A stretch of DNA of 64,000 nucleotides, taken from the NCBI GenBank assembly GCA_964586835.1, contig CAZPIC010000003.1, positions 1 through 64,000 of the forward strand, given 5' to 3'. Source of the stretch: CAZLYF01 sp964586835. Lineage in GTDB: Bacteria > Bacillota > Clostridia > Christensenellales > Aristaeellaceae. The position numbers were made by a program, and so were the translations under genes. The notes below the pieces were generated by a model, which was not told where the DNA came from, made no database searches, and saw nothing but the letters and a program-made list of their open reading frames with translations. Numbering within the stretch: position 1 is the first letter of the stretch; each line of letters opens with the position of its first letter. Shown here piece by piece: positions 34,457 to 44,492 of the stretch.

Positions 34457-35795
34457 GCCCTGCGTGACGGTGGTCGGCGCGGGGCTTGCAGGCTGTGAAG
34501 CCGCTTGGCAGCTTTTAAAAAGGGGCGTGCGGGTGCGCCTGCATGATATGAAACCCGACCGCAAGAGCCCAGCCCACCGCTCTGGGCTCTTCGCGGAGCT
34601 GGTCTGCAGCAACTCCCTGCGCTCAGACCGCCTCCAGAATGCCTCAGGACTGCTGAAAGCGGAGATGCGGCTTTTAGATTCCCTGGTGCTGCGCGCGGCG
34701 GACGCTGCCCGCGTGCCCGCCGGAGGGACCCTGGCCGTGGACCGCCGCGCCTTCTCCAGCCATATCACCGACACGCTCCTTTTGCATCCCGGGCTTCACT
34801 ATCTCCCGGGCGAGGTGACCCAGCTTCCACCCGGGCCGGTCATCATTGCGACCGGCCCGCTGACGTCAGAGGCGCTGTGCGACGCCATAGGCGCTTTGGC
34901 GGGGAGCGAACTGCTTCATTTTTTCGATGCGGCAGCCCCGATTGTCACCAGGGAATCGCTGGACCCGGATGTCATTTTCAGGGCGTCCAGGTATGGCCGG
35001 GGGGACGACTATCTTAACTGTCCCATGAACGAAGAGGAGTATTCTGCCTTCCATACGGCGCTTCTGACTGCGGAGACCGTGCCATTGCATGGATTTGAAG
35101 AGGGTTTGCTGTTTGAGGGCTGCCTACCGGTGGAGGAGATGGCGCAGCGGGGGAGGCTGTGCCTGGCCTTTGGGCCGATGAAGCCTGTGGGGCTTACGGA
35201 CCCAAGGACAGGGAGACAGCCTTTTGCGGTCGTTCAGCTCCGACGTGACGACGCGGCGGAGACGCTGTACAATATAGTTGGATTTCAGACGCGGCTCAGG
35301 CATTCAGAACAAAAACGCGTGTTTTCGATGATTCCCGGCCTGCGTCACGCAGCGTTTGCCCGCTTTGGGGTCATGCACCGCAATGTGTTTTTAAACAGCC
35401 CTGCGCTGCTTGACAGGCATTATGCGCTCAAAGGCGCGGACAGGGTGTACTTTGCCGGGCAGATCTCGGGAGTGGAAGGCTATGTGGAGAGCGCATCAAG
35501 CGGGTTGCTCAGCGGCGTGAGCCTGGCTGCGGCCATGCTTGGGCAGGAGCAGCCGGTGTTTCCGGGGACGACAGCCATTGGAGCGCTGGCGAGATACATC
35601 TCAAGCCCCAACAGGCATTTTCAGCCCATGAATGTAACCTTTGGCCTGCTGGATCCGCTGGAAACCCGCATCAGAAACAAGGAGCAGCGCAGCCTGAAGC
35701 TGTCAGAGCGTGCCCTGAGCGAGGTCGCGCGGTGTGTGCCGCTGCTCCCCGGGACCCATGAGAGCAAGCAGAAGGAGGAAGGTGCATGCAGCTGA
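34449..35795 (+). CDS. trmFO: Folate-dependent tRNA (uracil-5-)-methyltransferase
   Basis: This 448-residue flavoenzyme makes m5U54 in the tRNA T-loop, using methylenetetrahydrofolate and FAD. The FAD-binding motif is [20 protein letters not shown], and later blocks include [14 protein letters not shown] and [20 protein letters not shown] chose the ATG at 34449, which overlaps the topA stop by 8 bases; an upstream ATG in the same frame would lie deep inside topA. The topA-trmFO-hslV-hslU order is typical of Bacillota. Confidence 0.95.
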   Translation: MTEPCVTVVGAGLAGCEAAWQLLKRGVRVRLHDMKPDRKSPAHRSGLFAELVCSNSLRSDRLQNASGLLKAEMRLLDSLVLRAADAARVPAGGTLAVDRRAFSSHITDTLLLHPGLHYLPGEVTQLPPGPVIIATGPLTSEALCDAIGALAGSELLHFFDAAAPIVTRESLDPDVIFRASRYGRGDDYLNCPMNEEEYSAFHTALLTAETVPLHGFEEGLLFEGCLPVEEMAQRGRLCLAFGPMKPVGLTDPRTGRQPFAVVQLRRDDAAETLYNIVGFQTRLRHSEQKRVFSMIPGLRHAAFARFGVMHRNVFLNSPALLDRHYALKGADRVYFAGQISGVEGYVESASSGLLSGVSLAAAMLGQEQPVFPGTTAIGALARYISSPNRHFQPMNVTFGLLDPLETRIRNKEQRSLKLSERALSEVARCVPLLPGTHESKQKEEGACS

Positions 35796-36319
35796 GGGGA
35801 ACGACCATCTGCGCGGTCAAGCGTGGGGGCAAGGTCGCGATCGCAGGCGATGGCCAGGTCACCATGGGGGAGAAGACGATCTTTAAAAGCACCGCAAAGA
35901 AGGTGCAGCGCATATACAAAGAGGAGGTACTCATTGGGTATGCAGGTTCGGTAGCGGATGCCTTTACCCTGTGTGAGCGCTTTGAAGAGAAGCTTACCCA
36001 ATATAATGGAAATCTCGAGAGGGCGGCAGTAACCCTTGCGCAGGACTGGCGGGGGGACAAAGTGCTCAGAAGGCTGGACGCCCTGATGATCGCCGCCAAC
36101 GGGGAGGAACTCCTCATCATCAGTGGAAACGGGGAAGTGATCAGCCCTGACGACGGCATTTGTGCGATTGGGTCCGGAGGCAATTATGCTCTGGCTGCCG
36201 CACGCGCGCTTTGCCAGAATACCGACCTGTCCGCGCATGACATCGCCGAAAAGGCGCTGCATATCGCGGCATCCATCTGCGTCTACACCAATGACAAGAT
36301 CAGCGTTGAGGATGTCTGA
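35786..36319 (+). CDS. hslV: HslV/ClpQ protease subunit
   Basis: A 177-residue proteasome-like peptidase that assembles with the HslU ATPase into a two-ring degradation machine. The catalytic N-terminal threonine is expected after removal of the five residues MQLRG, giving [20 protein letters not shown]. The GDGQVTMG block and the C-terminal [10 protein letters not shown] are typical. It overlaps trmFO by 10 bases and is followed two bases later by hslU. Confidence 0.95.
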   Translation: MQLRGTTICAVKRGGKVAIAGDGQVTMGEKTIFKSTAKKVQRIYKEEVLIGYAGSVADAFTLCERFEEKLTQYNGNLERAAVTLAQDWRGDKVLRRLDALMIAANGEELLIISGNGEVISPDDGICAIGSGGNYALAAARALCQNTDLSAHDIAEKALHIAASICVYTNDKISVEDV

Positions 36320-36321
36320 AC

Positions 36322-37689
36322 ATGAAGGAACTGACGCCCCGGGAGGTGGTCCGCGAGCTGGACCGGTATATCGTTGGACAGGAAGAAGCCAAACGCATGG
36401 TTGCGATCGCGCTGAGGAACCGCTACAGAAGGTCCCGGGTGGAAGCTGGGATGCGCGATGAGATCTACCCTAAGAATATCCTCATGATCGGCCCGACGGG
36501 CGTCGGAAAGACGGAAATCGCCCGCAGGCTTGCCAAACTGGTGGAAGCCCCTTTTGTGAAAGTGGAGGCAACGAAGTTCACCGAGGTGGGGTACGTCGGC
36601 AGGGATGTGGAAGGGATTATCAGGGACCTTGTGGAGAATTCTTACCGGATGGTCAAGGAAGAGCATGTTGCGCGTGTCAGGGCTCGCGCGGAAGTGCTTG
36701 CTGAAGACAGGCTGGTCAGCCTGCTTATAAACCCCCCGCGCAAGCCGGTCACAAACCCCATCGATGTCCTCTTGGGTACGGCGCGAAAAGACCCGGAGCC
36801 CTCTGAGGAAGAGAAGGAGCGTGCGTTCCTGCGGCGCTCCGACATCCTTGAAAAGCTGCGCAAGGGTGGGCTTGAGGATGCTGATGTGGACATCGAGGTG
36901 GAAGAAACCATTCCCCAGCTGGAAGTGGGGGGGAGCTCCATCAATATCGGTGACATGATGGGTGGCATGCTGCCCCGGAAGACCAAACTGCGAAAGGTCA
37001 AGGTGAGGGAAGCCCGCAAGATCCTGGTCCAGGAAGAATCGCAGAAACTGATCGATGACGACGCTGTGAAGGAAGAGGCGCTCCGTCGCGCGGAACAACA
37101 TGGTATCGTCTTCATCGACGAGATCGACAAGATTGCGGGGCGTTCATCAGCCTCAAGCGGGCCGGATGTCTCAAGGGAAGGTGTCCAGAGGGACATCCTG
37201 CCCATTGTGGAAGGCAGCACTGTCAACACCCGCTATGGCAGCCTTCGGACGGATTTCATGCTGTTTATCGCTGCCGGTGCCTTTCATGTGGCAAAGGTGA
37301 CAGACCTGATCCCGGAGCTTCAGGGACGGTTTCCCGTGCACGTACGGCTGGGAAGCCTTTCCAGGGAGGACTTTGTCCGCATCCTGACACAGCCTGACAA
37401 CGCGCTGACGCGGCAGTATGCAGCGCTCCTTGCAGTGGACCGGGTGCATCTTTCCTTTGACGAGGACGCCCTTGAGGAGATTGCCGGGGCAGCCTGCCAT
37501 GCCAACGACGCAGGGGAGAACATCGGTGCCAGGCGGCTGCATGCGGTGTTTGAAGAGCTGCTCGAGGACATCTCTTACAACGCGGGCGGAGAGGACATGC
37601 CAGAAGTGAACCTCAACATTACAGCACAATACGTGATCGATCACGTCAAAGCCGCCAAGGAAGACGACCTGAAGCGCTTCATCCTCTGA
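36322..37689 (+). CDS. hslU: HslU/ClpY ATPase subunit
   Basis: A 455-residue AAA+ unfoldase that feeds proteins to HslV. Walker A is MIGPTGVGKTEIARRLAKL, Walker B is IVFIDEIDKIAG, and the pore loop GYVGRDVEGIIRDL is present. The I domain lies at about 110-240, and the last residues (DLKRFIL) form the tail that docks into HslV. No codY follows; instead a minus-strand gene converges 13 bases after the stop. Confidence 0.96.
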   Translation: MKELTPREVVRELDRYIVGQEEAKRMVAIALRNRYRRSRVEAGMRDEIYPKNILMIGPTGVGKTEIARRLAKLVEAPFVKVEATKFTEVGYVGRDVEGIIRDLVENSYRMVKEEHVARVRARAEVLAEDRLVSLLINPPRKPVTNPIDVLLGTARKDPEPSEEEKERAFLRRSDILEKLRKGGLEDADVDIEVEETIPQLEVGGSSINIGDMMGGMLPRKTKLRKVKVREARKILVQEESQKLIDDDAVKEEALRRAEQHGIVFIDEIDKIAGRSSASSGPDVSREGVQRDILPIVEGSTVNTRYGSLRTDFMLFIAAGAFHVAKVTDLIPELQGRFPVHVRLGSLSREDFVRILTQPDNALTRQYAALLAVDRVHLSFDEDALEEIAGAACHANDAGENIGARRLHAVFEELLEDISYNAGGEDMPEVNLNITAQYVIDHVKAAKEDDLKRFIL

Positions 37690-37702
37690 GGCTGGGAGCT
37701 AC

Positions 37703-38197
37703 TCAGCCCCGCCCATCGCTCAGCCCCATGGCTTCGCCCCAGGCGACGGCAAGCCGGTCAAACCCCCACGCCGCGTTGGCGGCGCTTGTGGAGGGCAACA
37801 CGCGGAAGGGGCTGTCGGGGAACGGACGGACCGTGCGCTGGTAAAGGCGCGCAGCGACACGCCCGTTAAGAAGGATGACGCCAATGTGAGTGCTGTCCAC
37901 CAGTGTGGCGATGGGGTTTGGAACCGCGTCTGTGATCCTCGCATCCGAGGAACCCACGATCTTACAGCTGCCTACGACGTCCCACAGCGCGATGCCATGG
38001 CCAAGGAGCAGGCATCTTTTTTCATCGTCGCTCTGGGGCAGGCGCGCGCGAAGCAGCCGCGCCATCAGCGGCCAGAAGCGGTTTTTCGGATGCGCGTAAT
38101 AAAAGCGGTCTTCCCTGGAGCGGACGGAAGGGAAACTGCCCAAAATCAGCATCCGGCTGTCCCTGTCAAACACGGGGTCAAAGGGGTGCAAAAGCAA
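37703..38197 (-). CDS. DNA-deoxyinosine glycosylase (UDG family 6 type)
   Basis: This 164-residue member of the uracil-DNA glycosylase superfamily is closest to the hypoxanthine (deoxyinosine) glycosylase group. The N-terminal motif is LILGSFPSVRSRED, followed by FYYAHPKNRFWPLM; GIALWDVVGSC and LPSTSAANAAWG complete the active-site pattern. It would excise deaminated adenine from DNA to begin base-excision repair. It stands alone, convergent with hslU and divergent from secA. Confidence 0.85.
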   Translation of the reverse strand: MLLHPFDPVFDRDSRMLILGSFPSVRSREDRFYYAHPKNRFWPLMARLLRARLPQSDDEKRCLLLGHGIALWDVVGSCKIVGSSDARITDAVPNPIATLVDSTHIGVILLNGRVAARLYQRTVRPFPDSPFRVLPSTSAANAAWGFDRLAVAWGEAMGLSDGRG

Positions 38198-38283
38198 GCC
38201 GGCATCCTTCCTTTCGCCAGGTGTCTGGGTGGGATTGTATCAAAAACGCATCGTGTGGTGAACCCCTGCGCGCAGCTGCCCGG

Positions 38284-38312
38284 TTGCGGGCCAAGTGGCC
38301 TGCCTGTATAAT
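38284..38312 (+). promoter_or_regulatory. Promoter for secA
   Basis: TTGCGG (38284-38289), a 17-bp spacer and a perfect TATAAT (38307-38312), 31 bases upstream of the secA ATG. AGAGGAGG is the ribosome site. Confidence 0.6.
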
Positions 38313-38342
38313 CGGATGCGGCTATAAGCCAGAGGAGGCTTC

Positions 38343-41051
38343 ATGTTACAAAGAGTAATGAAGATATTCGGCCTGGGGGACGAGGCGCAGATGAAGCCGC
38401 TGAGAAAGACGGCGGACGCGATTGAAGCCCTGGAGCCGTCCTTTGAGAGGCTTTCCGACGAAGAGCTTTCCGCGAAAACCCAGGAGTTTCGAAAACGACA
38501 TGCAGGGGGCGAGACCTTAGACGAGCTCCTGCCTGAGGCCTTTGCGGCTGTCCGGGAGGCGTCGCGACGCACGCTGGGCCTGCGGCCGTTTCATGTGCAG
38601 CTCATTGGTGGGATCGTGCTTCATCAGGGCAGGATCGCTGAGATGAAAACAGGCGAAGGCAAGACGCTCACAGCCTGTATGCCCGCCTACCTCAACGCGC
38701 TCTCTGGCGAGGGCGTCCATATCGTCACCGTCAACGATTACCTGGCCTCCTTCCAGGGCGAGGACATGGGAAAGCTGTTTCGCTTCATGGGCTTGAGCGT
38801 GGGCATCATTGTCCACGGCCTGAGCAACGAGCAGCGGCGCGCCGCCTACGCCTGCGACATCACCTACGGCACCAACAATGAAATGGGCTTTGACTACCTT
38901 CGCGACAATATGGTCCTCTACGAAAAGGACAGGGTGCAGCGAGGCCACCGGTATGCCATCGTGGATGAGGTCGACTCCATCCTGATCGATGAGGCGCGAA
39001 CGCCGCTGATCATTTCCGGCCAGGGAGACAAGCCGACCGACATGTATGAAAAGGCCGACCGGTTTGTCGCCCGCCTTAAAAAGGAAGAGGACTTCAGCAT
39101 CGAAGAAAAGGAAAAGGCTGTCGTCTTTACGGAGTCGGGCACGCGCAAGGCTGAGACAGCCTTTGGGATAGACAACCTGGCGGACCCTGCCAACAACGAA
39201 CTCAATCACTACCTCCTGCAGGCACTTAAGGCCAACGCGCTCATGAAGCGGGACATTGACTACGTCGTGAACAATGGCGAGGTCGTCATTGTGGATGAGT
39301 TCACGGGCCGCCTGATGATCGGAAGGCGCTACTCAGACGGGCTGCACCAGGCGATTGAGGCGAAGGAGCGCGTGAAGGTAGAACACGAAAGCAAAACCCT
39401 CGCGACCATCACCTTTCAAAACTATTTCAGGATGTACGGTAAGCTTGCGGGCATGACCGGGACTGCCAAGACGGAAGAAGACGAATTCCAGGGGATCTAC
39501 AGGCTGGACGTTGTGCAGGTGCCGACGAACATGCCTATGATACGCTTAGACCTTAACGATGTTGTGTACAGGGGTAAAAAGGGCAAATTTGAAGCCGTCG
39601 TCAACGAAATTATGTCCCGGCACGCGACGGGACAGCCTATTTTGGTGGGAACAATCTCCGTGGAAGTCAGTGAAATGCTGAGCCGCATGCTGTCCCTCAG
39701 GGGGGTGGAGCACGAGGTGCTCAACGCCAAACACCATGCCCGCGAGGCTGCCATTGTAGCCCAGGCCGGTCACCTGGGGGCTGTGACCATCGCCACCAAC
39801 ATGGCCGGGCGAGGTACGGACATCCTGCTGGGCGGCAACCCCGACTACCTGGCACGGCGCACCCTGCGCCAGGAGGAGTTTGCCGATGAACTCATTGAGG
39901 AGGCCACCGGCAGAAATGAGCGCGTGTCCGAGGAGGTCCTTTCCCTGCGCAAGCGCTTTCGTCAGCTGAGGGAGGAATACAAAAAGACAACGGACACCGA
40001 GCACGAGAAGGTCGTTGCGCTGGGAGGTCTGCACATCATCGGGACGGAGCGTCACGAGAGCCGGCGAATCGACAACCAGCTCAGAGGCAGGTCCGGCAGA
40101 CAGGGAGACCCTGGCTCTGCGCAGTTCTTTATCTCCCTGGAGGATGATCTGATGCGCCTGTTCGGGGGCGAACGGATTGAACCTATCATTGCTCGCCTTG
40201 GCATGGACGACGATGCGCCTCTGGAGGCCGGAATCCTGACAAGGCAGATTGAGAACGCCCAGAAACGCATCGAGAGCAGAAACTTCGAAATCCGAAAGAA
40301 TGTGCTGCGCTATGACGATGTCATGAACCAGCAGCGTGAGCTGATCTATACCCAGCGCAAGCAGGTCCTGGAAGGCGAAAACATGAACCCCGCGGTCATG
40401 AACATGGTAGACAGGATGCTTGAGGAATCTGTAGCACGGTTTTGCGCTGGGGAGGCAAAAGACTGGGATGTGAAAGGGCTGGGGGAGTATCTGGAGCGTC
40501 TTTGCATCCCGCCGGATACCTTCAGGCTGAAGGCGGATGAGATGCGCCCGCTGGAAAGGGAAGGCCTTATCGCTTTTCTCACGGAAGAAGCGCTCCGGTT
40601 TTATGACGCGCGCGTCACTGCCATCACAGAGATAGGCATTGACATGCGCGAACTGGAGAGGTCCGTCATCCTGCGGTCCGTGGACCTTCGTTGGATGGAC
40701 CACATTGACGCCATGGATCGTCTGAGGGACGGCATCGGACTGCGGGCCTATGCCCAGCGAGACCCGGTCAACGAGTACAAGATCGAAAGCTTTGATATGT
40801 TCGACGAGATGGTCCGTCTGATCCACGAAGACGTGATCCGGACCCTCTATCAGATACGCATCGAAAAGGCGCCGGAACGACGGGCCGTATCCAGGCCCTC
40901 CCAGACGCCGGCTGCCGGGAATGCGCCTGCGCGCCGGGAAACGCCCAGGCCTGCCGTGCGCGGAGAAAAGGTGGGGCGCAACGACCCCTGCCCCTGCGGA
41001 AGCGGGAAAAAATACAAGCACTGCTGCGGCAAAAACGTGCTGGTTCATTGA
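38343..41051 (+). CDS. secA: Protein translocase ATPase SecA
   Basis: A 902-residue motor that drives preproteins through SecYEG. NBD1 contains [19 protein letters not shown] and the [19 protein letters not shown] block. NBD2 holds [17 protein letters not shown] and [19 protein letters not shown]. The helical scaffold follows, and the C-terminus ends in the zinc-binding SEC-C motif [17 protein letters not shown]. An alanine/proline/arginine-rich linker (about 855-880) precedes that motif. Confidence 0.97.
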   Translation: MLQRVMKIFGLGDEAQMKPLRKTADAIEALEPSFERLSDEELSAKTQEFRKRHAGGETLDELLPEAFAAVREASRRTLGLRPFHVQLIGGIVLHQGRIAEMKTGEGKTLTACMPAYLNALSGEGVHIVTVNDYLASFQGEDMGKLFRFMGLSVGIIVHGLSNEQRRAAYACDITYGTNNEMGFDYLRDNMVLYEKDRVQRGHRYAIVDEVDSILIDEARTPLIISGQGDKPTDMYEKADRFVARLKKEEDFSIEEKEKAVVFTESGTRKAETAFGIDNLADPANNELNHYLLQALKANALMKRDIDYVVNNGEVVIVDEFTGRLMIGRRYSDGLHQAIEAKERVKVEHESKTLATITFQNYFRMYGKLAGMTGTAKTEEDEFQGIYRLDVVQVPTNMPMIRLDLNDVVYRGKKGKFEAVVNEIMSRHATGQPILVGTISVEVSEMLSRMLSLRGVEHEVLNAKHHAREAAIVAQAGHLGAVTIATNMAGRGTDILLGGNPDYLARRTLRQEEFADELIEEATGRNERVSEEVLSLRKRFRQLREEYKKTTDTEHEKVVALGGLHIIGTERHESRRIDNQLRGRSGRQGDPGSAQFFISLEDDLMRLFGGERIEPIIARLGMDDDAPLEAGILTRQIENAQKRIESRNFEIRKNVLRYDDVMNQQRELIYTQRKQVLEGENMNPAVMNMVDRMLEESVARFCAGEAKDWDVKGLGEYLERLCIPPDTFRLKADEMRPLEREGLIAFLTEEALRFYDARVTAITEIGIDMRELERSVILRSVDLRWMDHIDAMDRLRDGIGLRAYAQRDPVNEYKIESFDMFDEMVRLIHEDVIRTLYQIRIEKAPERRAVSRPSQTPAAGNAPARRETPRPAVRGEKVGRNDPCPCGSGKKYKHCCGKNVLVH

Positions 41052-41099
41052 GGTCGGACGGACAGGGTTTGTGAAATCGCAGCAGGAGGGAATACATCC

Positions 41100-42200
41100 A
41101 TGATACTTGAACTGGACCAGTACCGAATAGACCTGGCCAGAACCAGGGACAGGCTGCTGGAGGTATCCGAAGGCCTGCATATCGACCGCTCCGAAAGGGA
41201 ACTGGCTGAGCTGCACGAGGAAATGGACCAGCCCGGCTTTTGGGAGGACACCGAGCATTCCGCCGCGGTGAACCGGCGCATTGCAAGGCTTGAAGAGAAA
41301 ATCATCCTCTATCGCGGGTTGCTTTCAACATGTGAAGACATTGAAACCATGGTTGAGCTTGCGCAGGAGGAGAACGACACGGAGCTGGCCCTTGAAATCT
41401 CGGAGGAGCTGTCGGCGTTGTCAGAGCAGATCGAGGCCCTGGAACTCGAAACGCTGATGCGCGGGGATTACGACCACTGTGGCGCCATCCTGTCCATCCA
41501 TGCAGGCGCGGGCGGGACGGAAGCGCAGGACTGGGCTGAAATGCTGTACCGGATGTATACCCGCTACTGCGAGCGGCGGGGCTTTCGCATCACGCCGCTG
41601 GACTTTCTGTCCGGCGATGAGGCGGGGATTAAGTCCGTTTCCTTTCAGGTGGAGGGAGAAAATGCCTACGGCTACCTCCGCGGCGAGAAGGGGGTCCACC
41701 GGCTGGTGCGCATCAGTCCCTTTGATTCCAATGCCCGCAGGCACACGTCCTTTGCATCACTGGACGTTTCGCCCATCCTGGAGGACGAGGGGGACCTCGT
41801 CATCAACATGGAGGAGGTGCGGGTGGACACCTACCGCTCCACAGGCGCCGGCGGGCAGCACGTGAACAAGACCGACTCGGCCGTGCGGATGACGCACCTG
41901 CCTTCGGGCATCGTTGTCTCCTGCCAGAACGAGCGCAGCCAGATTCAAAACAGGGAGATGTGTTTAAAGATGCTGCGGTCCAGGCTGCTTGAGCTGAGGG
42001 AGCGGGACAAGGAAGAGAAGATGGCCGATATCAAGGGCGAAATGAAAAAGATCGAGTGGGGAAGCCAGATCCGCTCCTATGTGTTCCAACCGTACACCAT
42101 GGTCAAAGACCACCGCACCGGCTTTGAGTCGGGCAATGTCGCCGACGTGATGGACGGGAACCTGGATGGATTTACAACCTCCTTTTTAAGGATGCAGTGA
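41100..42200 (+). CDS. prfB: Peptide chain release factor 2
   Basis: The 366-residue factor reads UGA/UAA stop codons. The codon-recognition tripeptide SPF appears in RISPFDSNARRHTSF, and the peptidyl-hydrolysis GGQ in STGAGGQHVNKTDSAVR. In many bacteria prfB carries a programmed +1 frameshift at an internal UGA near codon 26. Here the frame is continuous from the ATG, so that autoregulation is absent. The gene lies just behind secA, a common pairing. Confidence 0.95.
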   Translation: MILELDQYRIDLARTRDRLLEVSEGLHIDRSERELAELHEEMDQPGFWEDTEHSAAVNRRIARLEEKIILYRGLLSTCEDIETMVELAQEENDTELALEISEELSALSEQIEALELETLMRGDYDHCGAILSIHAGAGGTEAQDWAEMLYRMYTRYCERRGFRITPLDFLSGDEAGIKSVSFQVEGENAYGYLRGEKGVHRLVRISPFDSNARRHTSFASLDVSPILEDEGDLVINMEEVRVDTYRSTGAGGQHVNKTDSAVRMTHLPSGIVVSCQNERSQIQNREMCLKMLRSRLLELRERDKEEKMADIKGEMKKIEWGSQIRSYVFQPYTMVKDHRTGFESGNVADVMDGNLDGFTTSFLRMQ

Positions 42201-42928
42201 CCCAGCGGCACCAGGGGGAAGAAACGCCGCGCAGGCGAAAGGCCTTGGCAGCGTCGTTTCTTTTTTTGGCGCTCTGCTCGCTGGCGGCGTGGATTCCCGC
42301 ACAGATGGCTGTCAGCGCTCGTTTCCTTGAAAGGCAGTTCATCCTGTACGGGGATACGGGCGCTTCGGGCATCACGCCGGGCGACAGGAGCGCGCTTGCG
42401 CGCAGCCTGGCCGCCTATCTGTCAGGAGCGGAGGATTCACCCCAACTGACCGTCTTCAAGCACGGGGGCGCCGGCCCGGCACTCAGTGAGAGAGAGCTTT
42501 CGCACCTTCTGGACGTTCGGTTCCTGGTGGGGTGGGGGCGCTTGCTTCCGGTGCTGGGCATGGTGTGTGTGCTGGGCGCTGTCCTCAGCCTGTGGCGTCC
42601 CGGGAAGGCGCCGTCGGGCGCTGCCTTTCGAGACAGTTTTCTTTGCGCCTCTGCCGGCCTCTTTGTCTGTGCCATGGGGCTTTCGCTGTGGGGCGCTGTC
42701 GACTTTGACGGCCTCTTCGCTTCCTTTCACAGGCTGCTGTTTAAAAACGACCTGTGGCAGCTGGACCCCGCAAAGGACCTCTTGCTGCAGCTGATGCCGG
42801 ATTCCTTTTTTATCTCCAGCGCTGTCATGGCTGCCGCAGGGCTGATGATCCCCACCACGATCGCCGTGCTTTTTGCGGCTGTTCATGCGAAGAGACTGAG
42901 GAGAAAGGACCGGCGTGATGAGCGGTAG
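42197..42928 (+). CDS. DUF1461 / TIGR01906 integral membrane protein
   Basis: A 243-residue protein whose GTG overlaps the prfB stop (GTGA). Four hydrophobic segments are visible: ALAASFLFLALCSLAAW, LLPVLGMVCVLGAVLSL, FLCASAGLFVCAMGLSLW and SAVMAAAGLMIPTTIAVLFA. A loop between the first two carries the conserved-looking SERELSHLLDVRFLV. The layout fits the DUF1461 family of unknown function. Its end overlaps tsaD. Confidence 0.72.
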   Translation: MTQRHQGEETPRRRKALAASFLFLALCSLAAWIPAQMAVSARFLERQFILYGDTGASGITPGDRSALARSLAAYLSGAEDSPQLTVFKHGGAGPALSERELSHLLDVRFLVGWGRLLPVLGMVCVLGAVLSLWRPGKAPSGAAFRDSFLCASAGLFVCAMGLSLWGAVDFDGLFASFHRLLFKNDLWQLDPAKDLLLQLMPDSFFISSAVMAAAGLMIPTTIAVLFAAVHAKRLRRKDRRDER

Positions 42929-43976
42929 ACTGACCCCCGCCCCCGGACCCATGCCGGCGCCGGCCGGGGAGGGGACGAAGATCCTGGCCATTGAGACCTC
43001 GTGCGATGAGACGGCGGCGGCTGTGGTCGCCGATGGCAGAACCATCCTTTCCAATGCGGTTTTTTCCCAGATCCCGCTGCACCGGGCTTATGGAGGCGTG
43101 GTTCCCGAGATTGCCAGCCGGGCGCACACGGAGAGGATCAGCACGGTGGTGGAGACCGCGCTTGGGGACGCAGCCCTCCCTTTTTCCGGGATCGACGCGG
43201 TTGCCGTTACCTACGGGCCCGGGCTTGTAGGCGCGCTTCTTGTGGGCGTCTCCTATGCAAAGGGGCTTGCTCTGGCGCTCGCAAAGCCCTTGGTCGGAGT
43301 CCACCATATTCAGGGACACATCTGCGCAAACTACCTGAGCCATCCAGACCTTGAACCTCCCTTTGCCTGCCTTGTGGTCAGTGGGGGACACAGCCATATC
43401 TTTGAGGTCAGGGAAGATGACAGCACCCGGATTTTGGGCTGTACCCAGGATGACGCGGCGGGAGAAGCCTTTGACAAGGCGGCGCGCCTCCTTTCCCTGC
43501 CTTATCCGGGGGGGCCTTTGCTGGATGAACTCGCGCAAGAGGGCGACGAAAAGGCGTTCAGGCTTCCCATATCCCGGACAGCCGGCAGGTATGACCTGAG
43601 TTTTTCGGGGCTCAAGACCGCCTTTGCCGCGCTTGTTCAAAGCCTGGGAGACGGGGTAGAGGGCCATACGCGGGCCGACCTTGCCGCATCGTTTAGAAAA
43701 GCGGTGGTGGACGCGCTGCTTGAAAAAACCCTGCGTGCCACAGAGGAGAACGCCCTGCGGACGCTTGCCCTGGCCGGTGGGGTGTCTGCCAACAGGCTTC
43801 TGCGGCAAAGGATGGAGGAGGCATGTGCTGAGAAGAAAATCCGCCTGTATATGCCTGAACCCTTTCTCTGTGGAGACAACGCGGCCATGATCGGCGCGGC
43901 GGCATACAGAAAGATGCGTCAAGGATACTCAGACGAGCTTTCCCTCAACGCCTCTCCCTCGGCCCGCCTTGTGTGA
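42918..43976 (+). CDS. tsaD: tRNA N6-adenosine threonylcarbamoyltransferase
   Basis: A 352-residue protein that, with TsaB and TsaE, makes the t6A modification on ANN-decoding tRNAs. The ASKHA fold shows ILAIETSCDETAAAVV, the metal-binding histidines in GVHHIQGHICANYL, GGHSHIFEV and ALAGGVSANRLLRQRM. The ATG at 42918 is preferred over the GTG three bases earlier. TsaB and TsaE are not in the window. Confidence 0.95.
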   Translation: MSGRLTPAPGPMPAPAGEGTKILAIETSCDETAAAVVADGRTILSNAVFSQIPLHRAYGGVVPEIASRAHTERISTVVETALGDAALPFSGIDAVAVTYGPGLVGALLVGVSYAKGLALALAKPLVGVHHIQGHICANYLSHPDLEPPFACLVVSGGHSHIFEVREDDSTRILGCTQDDAAGEAFDKAARLLSLPYPGGPLLDELAQEGDEKAFRLPISRTAGRYDLSFSGLKTAFAALVQSLGDGVEGHTRADLAASFRKAVVDALLEKTLRATEENALRTLALAGGVSANRLLRQRMEEACAEKKIRLYMPEPFLCGDNAAMIGAAAYRKMRQGYSDELSLNASPSARLV

Positions 43977-43998
43977 CAGCGCCGCAGGATTCCCCTGG

Positions 43999-44027
43999 TT
44001 TACAAGGATGAAACCGCGTGGTAAAAT
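43999..44027 (+). promoter_or_regulatory. Promoter for rpsO
   Basis: TTTACA (43999-44004), 17 bp, TAAAAT (44022-44027). Transcription would begin near 44034, giving a leader of about 90 bases. In that leader atgcgc (44048-44053) can pair with gcgcat (44081-44086) around a smaller cgcg-gctt-cgcg hairpin. Confidence 0.55.
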
Positions 44028-44125
44028 CAGCCTGTCTTGTGAACCGAATGCGCGGCTTCGCGAGCTTCCGACGCCTGTCTGCGCATACGGCGATTTTTAT
44101 GGGCTTTGCCCTATGGGGAGGAAAC

Positions 44126-44389
44126 ATGGAAAAGGAACTCAAAAACCAGATCATTGGGACCTATGCACGCCATGAGGGGGACACAGGGTCGCCGGAAGTG
44201 CAAATCGCGTTGTTGACAGAACGGATCAACCATCTGAACGAACACCTGAAGATCAACAAAAAGGATCACCACAGCAGAAGAGGCCTGCTGTTGATGGTTG
44301 GCCGCAGGCGCGGTCTTCTGGATTACCTCAAACGAACGAATATCGAGCGTTATCGCTCCCTGCTCACGGAACTGAACCTGAGAAAGTGA
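44126..44389 (+). CDS. rpsO: Ribosomal protein S15
   Basis: An 87-residue 30S subunit protein that binds 16S rRNA early in assembly. The sequence [20 protein letters not shown] followed by [20 protein letters not shown] is the S15 signature. ATG 44126 follows GGGGAGGA; the longer frame back to 44018 overlaps the promoter and is rejected. It precedes pnp, as in most bacteria. The structured leader may mediate S15 autoregulation. Confidence 0.97.
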   Translation: MEKELKNQIIGTYARHEGDTGSPEVQIALLTERINHLNEHLKINKKDHHSRRGLLLMVGRRRGLLDYLKRTNIERYRSLLTELNLRK

Positions 44390-44399
44390 CGCGTTGAAC

Positions 44400-44437
44400 G
44401 GGCCGGAAACCCCTGAGTGCTTTCCGGCCCTCTGTTT
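44400..44437 (+). terminator. Terminator-like hairpin after rpsO
   Basis: GGGCCGGAAA (44400-44409) and TTTCCGGCCC (44421-44430) form a perfect 10-bp stem with an 11-base loop. A short pyrimidine/T tail (tctgttt) follows. Some read-through into pnp is likely because no separate pnp promoter is evident. Confidence 0.7.
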
Positions 44438-44456
44438 GTATGGCGCAAACAGCAAA

Positions 44457-44475
44457 GCCGGGCCTACGGCCCGGC
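44457..44475 (+). promoter_or_regulatory. GC hairpin in the pnp leader
   Basis: GCCGGGCC (44457-44464) and GGCCCGGC (44468-44475) pair perfectly around a three-base loop, 17 bases before the pnp ATG and just before its GAGGAAGG site. No T-run follows, so it is not a terminator. It may act as a processing or autoregulatory element, as leader hairpins do for pnp elsewhere. Confidence 0.5.
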
Positions 44476-44492
44476 CTGAGAGGAAGGAATGA

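Noticed and set aside
39546..41258. 570-residue minus-strand ORF opposite secA and prfB
   Set aside because: Antisense to two certain genes; its translation shows no family motifs and its length reflects high GC content with few stop codons.
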